DNA of 64,000 bases, taken from Streptomyces sp. APSN-46.1. Lineage in GTDB: Bacteria > Actinomycetota > Actinomycetes > Streptomycetales > Streptomycetaceae. The notes under the pieces are model-generated. The model did no database searches, was not told where the DNA came from, and was given only the letters and a program-made list of their open reading frames with translations. Position 1 is the first letter of the stretch, and every line of letters starts with the position of its first letter. Location: NCBI RefSeq assembly GCF_022815725.1, contig NZ_JALGRF010000001.1, positions 1,054,001-1,118,000 on the forward strand. The letters run 5' to 3'. Made by a program: the position numbers and the translations under genes. Of this stretch, positions 1-8,383 are shown piece after piece.

Positions 1-2491
1 GGAACAGCCCGGTGACGCCCTTCACCTTCCCACTGAGGTAGAGCGCCTGGTACCCGGCACCCGGGGCCGGCTTGCCGAAGCCGACGGCGCTCGCCTGCTC
101 GACGCCGCCCAACTTGCCGAAGCTCGTCCCACCGTTGGTGGAGTGCAGGAGTCCGTTGTCCCCGCCGCTGATCCACAGGTCGCCCGCGCTGCCCGGAACC
201 GCCTTGAGCTGCCCGCCGCCCAGGCCGGTGGCCCGGGCGGTGAAGTGCTTCCCGCCGTCGGTGCTGGCATACAAGGTGCCGCCGCTGAGAGCGTAGAAGG
301 TGTTCGCCGCCGAACGGTCGGCCACCACGGCCGTGTCCTTGGGCAGACCGGAGGCCGCCGTCCAGGCCGAGCCACGGTTGGTCGAGTAGAACGGAACCTG
401 GCCTGAGGGGGTCCACACCACGGCGGCGCCGTCAGCCGAGACGGCCACGGAACCGCCGCCCGCGTCGCGCACCGGCGCCGCGGCGAACGGTGCCCAGTCG
501 GCTCCGCCGTCGGTCGAATAGGCGCCGTGCTGCGCGCCACCGAGACCGACCCGCACCATGAACTGCGGCTTCGACTGGGCGAAGTCGATACCGGTGGTGT
601 TGGTGAACAGCGGTTCGGAGAGCGCCTTGGCGGGCACCTTGGTGAGGTCCTCGTGCCGGAAGCCGCCGACATCGCCGAGCGCACTGATCAGGGGAAGGCC
701 GGGGGGCTTGATCAGTCCGAGAGTCGCGGTCTCCTCCAGGCCCTTGGCCGGGATCGTCCAGTGCGTCGCCCGCCCGCTGTCCGCCGCGGTCACGTCGCGG
801 CTGCCCCACATCCCCGATCCCGTGCCGTACAGCACGTGCCCGGAATCGAAGGGGTCGATGGCCAGGGCGCCCATCCAGTGACCGATGCCGGTGCCCACGT
901 AGGGCGCAGCGGAGTTGTCCCGCACCGAGCTCGCGCCGAGCGCCTTCCAGGAGGAGCCGCCGTCGGCCGACCGGTAGATCTCGTCCGAGGGCCACCAGCG
1001 GTCCAGCGTGGTGACCATGACCGTGGACGGGCGCTGCGGATCGACTGCCAGGCCGGCGAAGCCGTAACCGCCGCTGGACGGCGAGATGTTCTTCCAGACC
1101 CCGGTGGACGGCGTGTACTTCCACACCGAGCCGGCCGTCACTCCGTTCGGGCCCGGCGCGTTGGTGTACGTCAGGTACAGCGAGCCGTCGCCGGACAGCA
1201 CACCGTGCTGCGGCAGCTGCCCCGTGGGCTGGCCGGGCACGGCCTGCCAGGTGCTGCCGCCGTCGGTGGAGCGGTACAGCGAGGTGGTCTTGTCGGCCAC
1301 CCCGACATAGATCGTCCGGCTGCCGGACGGGCCGAAGGACACGAAGGAGAGCCCGACTCCGCTGCTCGCACCGCCCTTCACGGGGAAGCTGGTGACCTGG
1401 CTCCACGTCACGCCGTAGTCGGTGCTGCGCCAGAGCCCGTTCTTGCGGGTACCCAGGTAGAGCGTGCGGTGGTCGGACGGGTCCACCACCAGCCGCTCGC
1501 CCATGGACCGGCCGTCCTCGTTGCCGCCCAGTTTGAACGGCAGGTCGGTGCGCTGGAACGACCTGCCCTGGTCGGTGGAGCGAAGGATCGCGCCGTTGCC
1601 CGCCCAGTCGTTGGTGTAGGTGCCGCTCGCGAGGTACAGGCGGTCCGGGTCGACCGGGTCGGTCGCCAGGCTCTCGATCCCCAGCAGGTTCCAGTCGGCT
1701 CCGCCGATCCAGTCGGTCAAGGAGGTCCACCGGGCGGCGGTCGCGTCCCAACGGTAGGCGCCGCCGATGTCGGTCCGTGCGTACAGCAGGTCCTTGCGGG
1801 CGGGGTTGAAGACCAGCCCGGTGACGAAGCCGCCTCCGACGATCTGGGCGTTGTGCCAGGTATACCCGCCCGCGCCGGCCGCCTTCACCAGTCTCCAGTG
1901 CTGGTTGGTGCTGCCCTTGTCGGCGTACTGGATCAGCGGCACACCGTCGCCACTGGAGCCACCCCACACGTCCAGCACCATGCCGCTGCTCCGGGAGACG
2001 ATTTTCACCGCCGCACCGCCGACGTCCTCGATCTTCCACTGCTGCGCGGCGGCACCCCGGTCGGACTGCTGCTCGACGGCGGCCGCCGACTCTCTGGAAG
2101 CACCCCGCACTCCGAGGACCTTCTTGCTGCTGCGGTTCTCCAGCTCGTAGTAGCCGTCCCCCGTCGGCCTCAGCCGCCATTGCTGACTCGCGGCACCGGC
2201 CACGCGGCTCTGCTGCCGTGTCCAGGCGCCGTCCGACGGGTCCGCGGCGGGCACGTCCAGCACCTTGTCGCTGCGCACGGACACCACCTCGTAGTAGGCG
2301 TCGGAATCCAACGTCGCGGCCTCCGAGTCGGCCTGCACGAACAGCAGGTAGGGGCCGAGCACACCGGGCACGCCCAGCGCCAGACCCAACGTCGTCCAGC
2401 GCCGGCGATGGCGCCCACGCGTACGCCGCTCGCCGCCGGCCGCGCGCGTGCGCCGACCGCGACCGTGCGCAGTGGGATCCGTCTCGTTCAT
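1..2491 (-). CDS. GH74 xyloglucanase-like secreted protein with N-terminal ricin-type lectin domain (3' end outside window)
   Basis: Probably a secreted endo-xyloglucanase. Seen: an Arg-rich N-terminus followed by a hydrophobic stretch (residues ~33-52), so a signal peptide or anchor; a ricin B-type beta-trefoil at ~66-200 with QQWRL, QQWKI and QHWRL repeats; then many BNR/WD-like blades with the STDGG/SxxGGxxW pattern. GH74-like signatures include GGGFVTGLVFNP, YARTDIGGAYRWD, LYLGTRKNGLWRST and LAIDPFDSGHVLYGTG. The Asp in TDIGG corresponds by family knowledge to one catalytic acid, and the Asp in IDPFDS probably lies at or near the second. The ATG at 2491 is preceded by GCGAGGAG at good spacing. 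The reading frame runs off the left edge in the last blades, so any C-terminal carbohydrate-binding module is not visible. A sialidase-like fold with another substrate is possible but the GH74 motifs argue against it. Confidence 0.85.
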   Translation of the reverse strand, partial: MNETDPTAHGRGRRTRAAGGERRTRGRHRRRWTTLGLALGVPGVLGPYLLFVQADSEAATLDSDAYYEVVSVRSDKVLDVPAADPSDGAWTRQQSRVAGAASQQWRLRPTGDGYYELENRSSKKVLGVRGASRESAAAVEQQSDRGAAAQQWKIEDVGGAAVKIVSRSSGMVLDVWGGSSGDGVPLIQYADKGSTNQHWRLVKAAGAGGYTWHNAQIVGGGFVTGLVFNPARKDLLYARTDIGGAYRWDATAARWTSLTDWIGGADWNLLGIESLATDPVDPDRLYLASGTYTNDWAGNGAILRSTDQGRSFQRTDLPFKLGGNEDGRSMGERLVVDPSDHRTLYLGTRKNGLWRSTDYGVTWSQVTSFPVKGGASSGVGLSFVSFGPSGSRTIYVGVADKTTSLYRSTDGGSTWQAVPGQPTGQLPQHGVLSGDGSLYLTYTNAPGPNGVTAGSVWKYTPSTGVWKNISPSSGGYGFAGLAVDPQRPSTVMVTTLDRWWPSDEIYRSADGGSSWKALGASSVRDNSAAPYVGTGIGHWMGALAIDPFDSGHVLYGTGSGMWGSRDVTAADSGRATHWTIPAKGLEETATLGLIKPPGLPLISALGDVGGFRHEDLTKVPAKALSEPLFTNTTGIDFAQSKPQFMVRVGLGGAQHGAYSTDGGADWAPFAAAPVRDAGGGSVAVSADGAAVVWTPSGQVPFYSTNRGSAWTAASGLPKDTAVVADRSAANTFYALSGGTLYASTDGGKHFTARATGLGGGQLKAVPGSAGDLWISGGDNGLLHSTNGGTSFGKLGGVEQASAVGFGKPAPGAGYQALYLSGKVKGVTGLF

Positions 2492-2885
2492 GGGGGGCTA
2501 CTCCTCGCTCCGGGCCTGCCTCGCACGCCGCTCAGGTCAGCGGGCGCAGCGGCATGCGGCGGTGTGATCAGACGATCCGTGGGTGTGATCGTCTTCGGGT
2601 CGCCCGTCAGTCGCCACAGCTCCGCAAAAGGTTGCCGCCCGCCGAAGTCCCCCTTGGACCACTGACGCGGCGTCGGAGACCGCACGCGCCGATTCGGGGA
2701 GTCGGGCAGGTCGCCGCCGAGCCGAGGAGTTGCTCACGCGGCGTCCACGATCTCTGACTGGTGCTCGCACCGACAGCAGTCCGGGGCGATCGTCAGCAGG
2801 GCCCCCGCAGCAGGGAGGCTGACGGCGGTCTCGCCTGGATCTCGTCCAGGAACGCGGCCAGCGCGGCCGGGAGATCCGGGCGGAG
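2492..2885. other. Gene-poor stretch between GH74 gene and membrane remnant
   Basis: No convincing gene on either strand. A minus-strand frame ending against the GH74 start (about 2488-2685) gives a protein-like stretch with QWSKGDFGG and LWRLTGDPK but has no recognisable family or clear ribosome site. It could be a decayed gene end. The promoter of the GH74 gene should lie here; I see no obvious -35/-10 pair. Confidence 0.4.
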
Positions 2886-3528
2886 GTGAGCGCGGCCTCT
2901 GCAACCCCCTGTACGCCGCCCAGCGGACCTTCCGTCCCTCACGCCCCGGGATCGTCGACGACCGGGAGGTCCGCAAGCTCCAGTTGTGGCGGACCGGGCT
3001 GGGACTCGTCGCCTGGGTGGGCCTGATGGTCACCTACAACGCCGTCGCGAGCGCCGCCGACGTCCAGGGCGTGGCGAGCGAACGCCTCGACCAGAGCTGG
3101 TCCAGCGTCCTGGTACTCGTCTGTACTTTCCCCGTGGTAGTCGGCGCCTTCGTGGCAACCGCGCGCGACGGGCTGCGCCGGGTGTACCTGCGTCGGGCCC
3201 TGCGCCCGCTGGCTCGGTATTGGCCATCATGGCCTCCATGGGCACCGCCACCCTTGGCATGGCCCCGGAGTTGGCAGGCCTGCGGGGCGCCGTGGGGCTG
3301 CCCGGGAAGACCGTCATCGTCGTGCTGTGCCTCTGGTCGGTCGGCTTCGCCCTCTACGGCATCGGACTGTCGCTGACACCCGCCATCCGCCCCCGTCCCG
3401 CGGCGGCCAGCGCCCCGGGGCCCCAAAAGGGAGCCCCAAACCGGCGAGGCACTCGCCACCGCTACGACGAGCCTGCCGCTACAAAGCCCTGGTCACCTCG
3501 CCTGCCTGCGACATGGCTCCCCAACTGA
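2886..3528 (+). pseudogene. Frameshifted small membrane protein remnant
   Basis: Two frames together give one plausible membrane protein. Up to about 3215 the frame reads NPLYAAQRTF, a soluble N-terminus, then hydrophobic segments starting GLGLVAWVGLM and VLVLVCTFPVVVGAF. After that it becomes Trp/Pro-rich nonsense, while the next frame takes over with SVLAIMASMGTATLGM and two further hydrophobic stretches to a stop at 3528. A GTG with a GGAG-like site near 2886 is in a third frame, so a second frameshift near the start is likely. The product would have about four membrane segments. The family is not recognised with certainty. Sequencing error is an alternative explanation for the shifts. Confidence 0.55.
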
Positions 3529-3563
3529 CTTTGCCGGCACCCTCTATAGCCCGGGCGGGGTGA

Positions 3564-3956
3564 TCAGCATGCCCCTACTCGCAGGGAGCTGATGTTGTCG
3601 TTCCGGTTGTACTGGGAGGTATTGCCCTGCCAGTTCCCTACGGGCCACGTGGCGCCGTCGCGGTTGATGTTCAGCCAGGTGCAGAAAGTCCTGCCCGTTC
3701 GGTTCCATACCGAGGAGATCTGGTCGTTCAGGTTGAAGTCGCGGAGGTCGTCGGAACCCGTCTGGAAGCGCGCCATCCTGCCCCATCCGCCCGCGTCCTC
3801 CCAGACGCAGAACCAGCCGACCGGGCAGTCCTGGTACGCAGTGATCGACACGTCCCTTTCGACAGTCGTCGTGGACGCCTGGGCGGTGGGCACAGATGCC
3901 ACTACTCCGACCGCAGCGAGTCCGAATGCGGCACAGAGCCGTGTGAACCGTTGCAT
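3564..3956 (-). CDS. Secreted peptidase inhibitor family I36-like protein
   Basis: A 130-residue secreted protein. The first ~27 residues are a classic signal peptide ending at Ala-Gln-Ala-Ser. The mature part has four cysteines and the beta/gamma-crystallin-like pattern of I36 inhibitors (family of the Streptomyces metalloproteinase inhibitor SMPI): CPVGWFCVWED, then repeated Asp/Asn-rich strands such as FNLNDQISSVWN and YNRNDNISSL. The start at 3956 follows a perfect AAGGAGG at about 10 nt. It probably inhibits an extracellular protease or acts in competition, but the target cannot be read from sequence. The 270 bp upstream to the divergent transporter gene hold no other gene. Confidence 0.85.
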   Translation of the reverse strand: MQRFTRLCAAFGLAAVGVVASVPTAQASTTTVERDVSITAYQDCPVGWFCVWEDAGGWGRMARFQTGSDDLRDFNLNDQISSVWNRTGRTFCTWLNINRDGATWPVGNWQGNTSQYNRNDNISSLRVGAC

Positions 3957-4230
3957 GAGGGTGTTGCCCTCCTTCGATTCTCAACACGGCCGGGGAGTCC
4001 GGCCGTTGCCTTGTTCCCCTTCGCATTGTCCCTTCGGCTTGACGGGATGTCCCGTGGTTGCGTGATTCTGGCCGAAATGCCGCCCACCGCCGCCGGGTCC
4101 TGACGTCGTGTGGTGGCCGGACACACCACGGTGCGGCTGATTGTGATGACGGGGCACATATGCCGCTCACCTGCGGACTCCTACGTTGTGGCCACAAGAC
4201 GTCCCCGCAGACACCCTGGAAGTGGTCCAC

Positions 4231-5610
4231 ATGGCCTCCACCACAACCGCCCCGAAGGCTCCGTCAGGCATCAGACGGATCGTCGCCGCGAGCCTCATCG
4301 GGACCACCATCGAGTGGTACGACTTCTTCCTCTACGGCACCGCCGCCGCGCTGGTGTTCAACAAGTTGTTCTTTCCCACCGCCGATCCGCTGACCGGCAC
4401 CCTGATCGCCTTCGTCACCTACGCCATCGGGTTCCTGGCCCGACCCCTCGGCGGGGTGGTGTTCGGGCACTTCGGTGACAAGGTCGGGCGCAAGAAGCTG
4501 CTCGTGCTCAGTCTGGTCATGATGGGCGGGGCGACCTTCGCGATGGGGCTGCTGCCCACGCACGCGAGCATCGGCGTCGGCGCCCCGATCCTGCTCACCG
4601 CTCTGCGCCTGGTGCAGGGCTTCGCCCTCGGCGGCGAGTGGGGCGGCGCGGTGCTGATCGTCTCCGAGCACGGCGGGAACAAGCACCGCGGCTTCTGGGC
4701 CTCCTGGCCCCAGTCCGGCGCGCCGGGCGGAAACCTGCTGGCCACCGGCGTACTGGCGCTGCTCGCCGCCGTGCAGTCGGACGCGGCGTTCCTCTCCTGG
4801 GGCTGGCGCGTGCCCTTCCTGCTCTCCGGCGTCCTGGTGATCGTCGGCCTGTGGATCCGGCTCTCCGTGTCCGAGTCCCCCGTCTTCCTCGCCGCGCGGG
4901 CCGCGCGGCGCGGTGTGGAGGAGAAGGCCCCCGTCGTCCAGGTGTTCCGTAAGAGCTGGCGCCAGGTGCTGACCGCCATCGGCGCCCGGTTCGGCGAGAA
5001 CATCTCGTACTACGTCCTCACCTCCTTCCTCCTCGTGTACGTCACCGTTCACCTCGGTCTCCCCAAGAGCACCGCCCTGAACGCGGTGTTGATCGGCTCG
5101 GCCGTCCACTTCGTCACCATTCCCGCCTGGGGCGCGCTGTCGGACCGGATCGGCCGCCGCCCGGTGACGCTGATCGGCTCGGTCGGCATGGCCCTGTGGG
5201 CGTTCGGGTTCTTCGCGCTGGTCGACTCCGAGTCGTTCGCGGTCATCACGGCGGCCGTGACCGCGGGGCTGCTGCTGCACGGCGCGATGTACGGACCGCA
5301 AGCCGCCTTCATCTCCGAGCTGTTCGACACCGATGTCCGCTATTCCGGCGCCTCGATGGGCTCCCAGCTCGCCTCGATCATCGCCGGGGCGCTCGCGCCC
5401 GTCATCGCCGTCGAACTGCTCAAGGACTACGGCTCATCGGTCCCCGTCTCCCTGTACCTGTGCGCGGCCGCCGTGGTCACCACCCTCACCGTCGCCTTCG
5501 CCAGGGAGACCCGCGGCCGCGATCTCGCGGGTACGGGGCCGGCCGCCGCGTCGGCGTACGACCGGCAGGCCCCGCCGCTGCCTCCGGCCACCACCCTGGA
5601 CCCGGCCTGA
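4231..5610 (+). CDS. MFS transporter, metabolite:H+ symporter (MHS) type
   Basis: A 459-residue integral membrane protein with about 12 hydrophobic segments. The N-terminal IEWYDFFLYG and the loop GHFGDKVGRKK (MFS motif A) are the signature of the MHS branch (ShiA, ProP, KgtP, citrate/dicarboxylate uptake). LVQGFALGGEWGGA in segment 4 and a second motif-A copy, GALSDRIGRRP, are also present. I chose ATG 4231 (preceded by GGAAGTGG) over an in-frame ATG at 4186 because the shorter form starts close to the first membrane segment. The substrate is likely a small organic acid or osmolyte but not predictable. The GAF/PucR regulator 92 bp downstream on the same strand may control it. Confidence 0.9.
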   Translation: MASTTTAPKAPSGIRRIVAASLIGTTIEWYDFFLYGTAAALVFNKLFFPTADPLTGTLIAFVTYAIGFLARPLGGVVFGHFGDKVGRKKLLVLSLVMMGGATFAMGLLPTHASIGVGAPILLTALRLVQGFALGGEWGGAVLIVSEHGGNKHRGFWASWPQSGAPGGNLLATGVLALLAAVQSDAAFLSWGWRVPFLLSGVLVIVGLWIRLSVSESPVFLAARAARRGVEEKAPVVQVFRKSWRQVLTAIGARFGENISYYVLTSFLLVYVTVHLGLPKSTALNAVLIGSAVHFVTIPAWGALSDRIGRRPVTLIGSVGMALWAFGFFALVDSESFAVITAAVTAGLLLHGAMYGPQAAFISELFDTDVRYSGASMGSQLASIIAGALAPVIAVELLKDYGSSVPVSLYLCAAAVVTTLTVAFARETRGRDLAGTGPAAASAYDRQAPPLPPATTLDPA

Positions 5611-5702
5611 GCCGCGAGCCCCTGCCCGCCCCACCCGACCCGACCGACCCGCACGCCCCGCCCGCCCTGCCGCTCGCGGGGCGCGGCGGGCAGACTGTCC
5701 GC

Positions 5703-7673
5703 ATGACCTCAGCGAACGACCCGGCCGCCGGCCAGGCGGAGACCGCGCTACGGGAGTTGCTGGACCTGCTGCGGCGCGGCGCGCCCGCCGAGGAGTTCGC
5801 CCGGCCCGCCGCGGATGCCCGTACCGCCGGGGCGGACGCCCGCGCACAGGAACGCGTCGAGGATGCCACCGCGGTGGCCCTGGACATCCGCCGTACCCTC
5901 GACCAGCACCGGCGGCGCGAGGCGGAACTCACGGCCCTGTTCGACACCGCCGGCGACCTGGCCGCCCTGCGCGACCTCGACGCCGTCCTGCGGGCCATCG
6001 TCCGCCGGGCCAGGATGCTGCTGGGTACGGACGTCGCGTACCTCACGCTCAACGACCCGGCCGCCGGGGACACGTTCATGCGCGTCACCGACGGCTCCGT
6101 CTCCGCCGCCTTCCAGCAGCTGCGCCTCGGTATGGGAGAGGGGCTGGGCGGGCTGGTCGCCCAGAGCGCCCGTCCGTACGCCAGCTCCGACTACCGTACC
6201 GACGACCGCTTCCGGCATACGGAGACCATCGACAGCGGGGTACGGGAGGAAGGCCTGCGTGGCATCCTCGGCGTCCCGCTGCGGGTCGGCACCCGCGTGA
6301 TCGGCGTGCTGTACGCGGCCGACCGCCAGGTCCGCGCGTTCGCCCCCGACGCGGTGGCCCTGCTCTCCTCCCTCGCCGACCACGCAGCCGTCGCCATCGA
6401 CAGCGCCCGGCTGCTGGAGGAGACGCGCGCCGCCCTCGTCGAACTGGGCGTCGCCACCGAGCGGGCCCGCGCCCAGAGCGAGGCCATGCGCCTCGCGGCC
6501 GAGACCCATGACCGCCTCACCCACCTCGTGCTGCGCGGCGGAGACGTGGCCGATGTCGCCCGGGAGGTCGCTGCCCTGCTGCGCGGCAGCCTGGTCGTGC
6601 ACGACGCCGACGGGCTGGAACTCGCGCGGGTCGCCGCCGATCCGATCGTCCCGTCGGCCCACGCCCTGGCGGCGTCGCGTTCCGGCGGCCGCGCCGTGGC
6701 CGTGGACGGTGTCTGGGTCTGCGCGGTCCTGGCCGGGCCGGAACTCCTCGGCTCCCTCACCCTCGGCGGGCGCCCCGACCTGACGGACAGCGACCGGCGG
6801 CTCTTCGAACGGGCCGGCCTGGTGACGGCGCTGCTGCTCCTGCTGCGCCGGTCCATCGCCCACGCCGAGGACCGGGTGCGCGGCGAGCTGCTCGCCGACC
6901 TCCTCACGCCCGGGCATCCCGGCCGTGTCCGTGACACCGGCAGTCTGAGCCTGCGGGCCCGCAAGCTCGGAGTCGTCCTCACCCGCCCGCACGGGGTCGT
7001 GGTGATGCACTGCGACGCGGCGCTGCGGTCCCGGCTGGCGGTGGAGGCGGCCCGCCGGGCCCGGGCTCTCGACGGCCTGGCCGGGCTGTACCAGGGGCGT
7101 GTGGTGCTCCTCGCCCCGACCGCCCAGACCGCCCCGACCGACGGGCCGACCGACGGGCCGGGCGTCCTCGCGCGGACCCTGGCGGCCGATCTGGGGCAGG
7201 CACTGGGCACCGCGGTCACGGTGGGCGCGGCCGGTCCCGCCGCCGATCCGGACGGGCTGCCGGACGTGCACGCGGAGGCGCTGCGCTGCCTGGAGGCCCT
7301 GCACGCCCTCGGCCACACCGGTTACGGCGCCGGCCTTCCCGACCTGGGTTTCCTCGGCGTACTCCTGGGCGACCGCGCGGACGTGAACGGGTACGTCCGC
7401 CGGACGCTCGGCGCGGTCATCGACTACGACGCGCGGCGCGGGACGGAGCTGGTCCTCACCCTGGAGGCGTACTTCGCCCACGGCAGCAGCCTGACCAGGA
7501 CCAAGGACGCCCTCCACGTCCACGTCAACACCGTCGTGCAACGCCTGGAGCGCATCGGGCAGATCCTGGGCGAGGACTGGAACGCTCCCGCCCGGGCGCT
7601 GGAGATCCAGCTCGCCCTGCGGATCCTGAGCGTCAGCGAAGTCCGCGGTGGTGGTGTCGGTACGAGAGGGTGA
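5703..7673 (+). CDS. GAF domain, PucR-type helix-turn-helix transcriptional regulator
   Basis: A 656-residue cytosolic regulator. Residues ~60-85 form a short helical/coiled segment. A GAF sensor domain follows at about 85-235 (DLDAVLRAIVRRARMLLGTDVAYLTLND through LRGILGVPLRVG and FAPDAVALLSSLADHAAVAID, quoted as separate motifs). A middle region resembles the PucR/CdaR GGDEF-like fold. The extreme C-terminus has the PucR HTH (TRTKDALHVHVNTVVQRLERI, residues ~600-625), which places DNA binding at the end. Such proteins respond to small molecules bound by GAF and often control catabolism or transport genes nearby; the MFS gene upstream is the natural candidate. Start ATG 5703 is the first in-frame start after the upstream stop. 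Confidence 0.87.
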   Translation: MTSANDPAAGQAETALRELLDLLRRGAPAEEFARPAADARTAGADARAQERVEDATAVALDIRRTLDQHRRREAELTALFDTAGDLAALRDLDAVLRAIVRRARMLLGTDVAYLTLNDPAAGDTFMRVTDGSVSAAFQQLRLGMGEGLGGLVAQSARPYASSDYRTDDRFRHTETIDSGVREEGLRGILGVPLRVGTRVIGVLYAADRQVRAFAPDAVALLSSLADHAAVAIDSARLLEETRAALVELGVATERARAQSEAMRLAAETHDRLTHLVLRGGDVADVAREVAALLRGSLVVHDADGLELARVAADPIVPSAHALAASRSGGRAVAVDGVWVCAVLAGPELLGSLTLGGRPDLTDSDRRLFERAGLVTALLLLLRRSIAHAEDRVRGELLADLLTPGHPGRVRDTGSLSLRARKLGVVLTRPHGVVVMHCDAALRSRLAVEAARRARALDGLAGLYQGRVVLLAPTAQTAPTDGPTDGPGVLARTLAADLGQALGTAVTVGAAGPAADPDGLPDVHAEALRCLEALHALGHTGYGAGLPDLGFLGVLLGDRADVNGYVRRTLGAVIDYDARRGTELVLTLEAYFAHGSSLTRTKDALHVHVNTVVQRLERIGQILGEDWNAPARALEIQLALRILSVSEVRGGGVGTRG

Positions 7674-7758
7674 CGGCGGCGAGGAGCGGCCCCCGGAAGA
7701 TCAGGGGCGTTCGCGCCGCCGTCTCCCCCCGACCGGGGGGGCGGAGGCGGCTCGGGCG

Positions 7759-8337
7759 TCAGGCGGAGGGGAAGTACGCGGCGAGCAGGGCGAGGACCCC
7801 GTCGACGGCCTCGGCGAACGCCTCGCCGCCGCCGTCCGCGCGGGCCAGTACGCAACTTCCCTGGAGGACCGCGACGATGGCGGCGGCGGTCGCCACCGGG
7901 TCGAGGCCGGGGCGCGGTTCGCCGCGCTCGCACGCCTCGGCCAGGAGGTCGGCGAGCCGGGTGCGCAGCCAGTGGAGCGTGTCCACGACGGGGCGGCGCA
8001 GGGTGGCGTCGGACATGACGTCCGGGTCCTGGCTCAGCCGGCCGATGGGGCAGCCCTTGAGCGCCTCCCGCTCGCGGCGCAGATAGCGGGTGAGCCGTTC
8101 GACGGCCGGGCCGGGGGCCGTGAACTGCGCCTCGGCCGCGGCGCGCATCTCCTCGGCGGTGCGGTTGATCGCGGCGAGCGCGAGACCGGGCTTGCCGGTG
8201 AAGTGGTGGTACATGCTGCCCTGGCCGACGCCGGCGCGCTGCTGGATGGCCTGGGGGCTGGTGCCGACGTAGCCGCGCTCCCAGAGGAGTTCGCGGGTGC
8301 ATTCGATGAGGTCCTCCGCGGTTCCCATGGCGGGCAT
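7759..8337 (-). CDS. TetR/AcrR family transcriptional regulator
   Basis: A 192-residue repressor-type protein. The N-terminal TetR helix-turn-helix is clear: LIECTRELLWERGYVGTSPQ, then IQQRAGVGQGSMYHHFTGKPGL. The C-terminal ligand domain has the LmrA/YxaF-like CPIGRLSQD motif and ends AAYFPSA. ATG 8337 and ATG 8328 are both possible starts; the longer form is given. It is convergent with the PucR regulator and follows the phosphatase gene on the same strand at 46 bp. The ligand and targets are unknown. A 10-bp perfect palindrome lies directly upstream of the start and could be its own operator. Confidence 0.88.
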   Translation of the reverse strand: MPAMGTAEDLIECTRELLWERGYVGTSPQAIQQRAGVGQGSMYHHFTGKPGLALAAINRTAEEMRAAAEAQFTAPGPAVERLTRYLRREREALKGCPIGRLSQDPDVMSDATLRRPVVDTLHWLRTRLADLLAEACERGEPRPGLDPVATAAAIVAVLQGSCVLARADGGGEAFAEAVDGVLALLAAYFPSA

Positions 8338-8344
8338 TGTATGG

Positions 8345-8354
8345 ACCCATGGGT
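8345..8354. promoter_or_regulatory. Candidate TetR autoregulatory palindrome
   Basis: ACCCATGGGT is a perfect 10-bp dyad 8 bp upstream of the TetR start, with weaker outer symmetry. The position fits an autorepression operator; the short core makes chance occurrence possible. Confidence 0.35.
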
Positions 8355-8383
8355 ACCGGGGAGTCGGACTCTCGGGATCACGG

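Noticed and set aside
527..2665. Long plus-strand open frame opposite the GH74 gene
   Set aside because: Composition is Arg/Gly/Ala-rich nonsense; the minus-strand frame has clear GH74 and ricin motifs.
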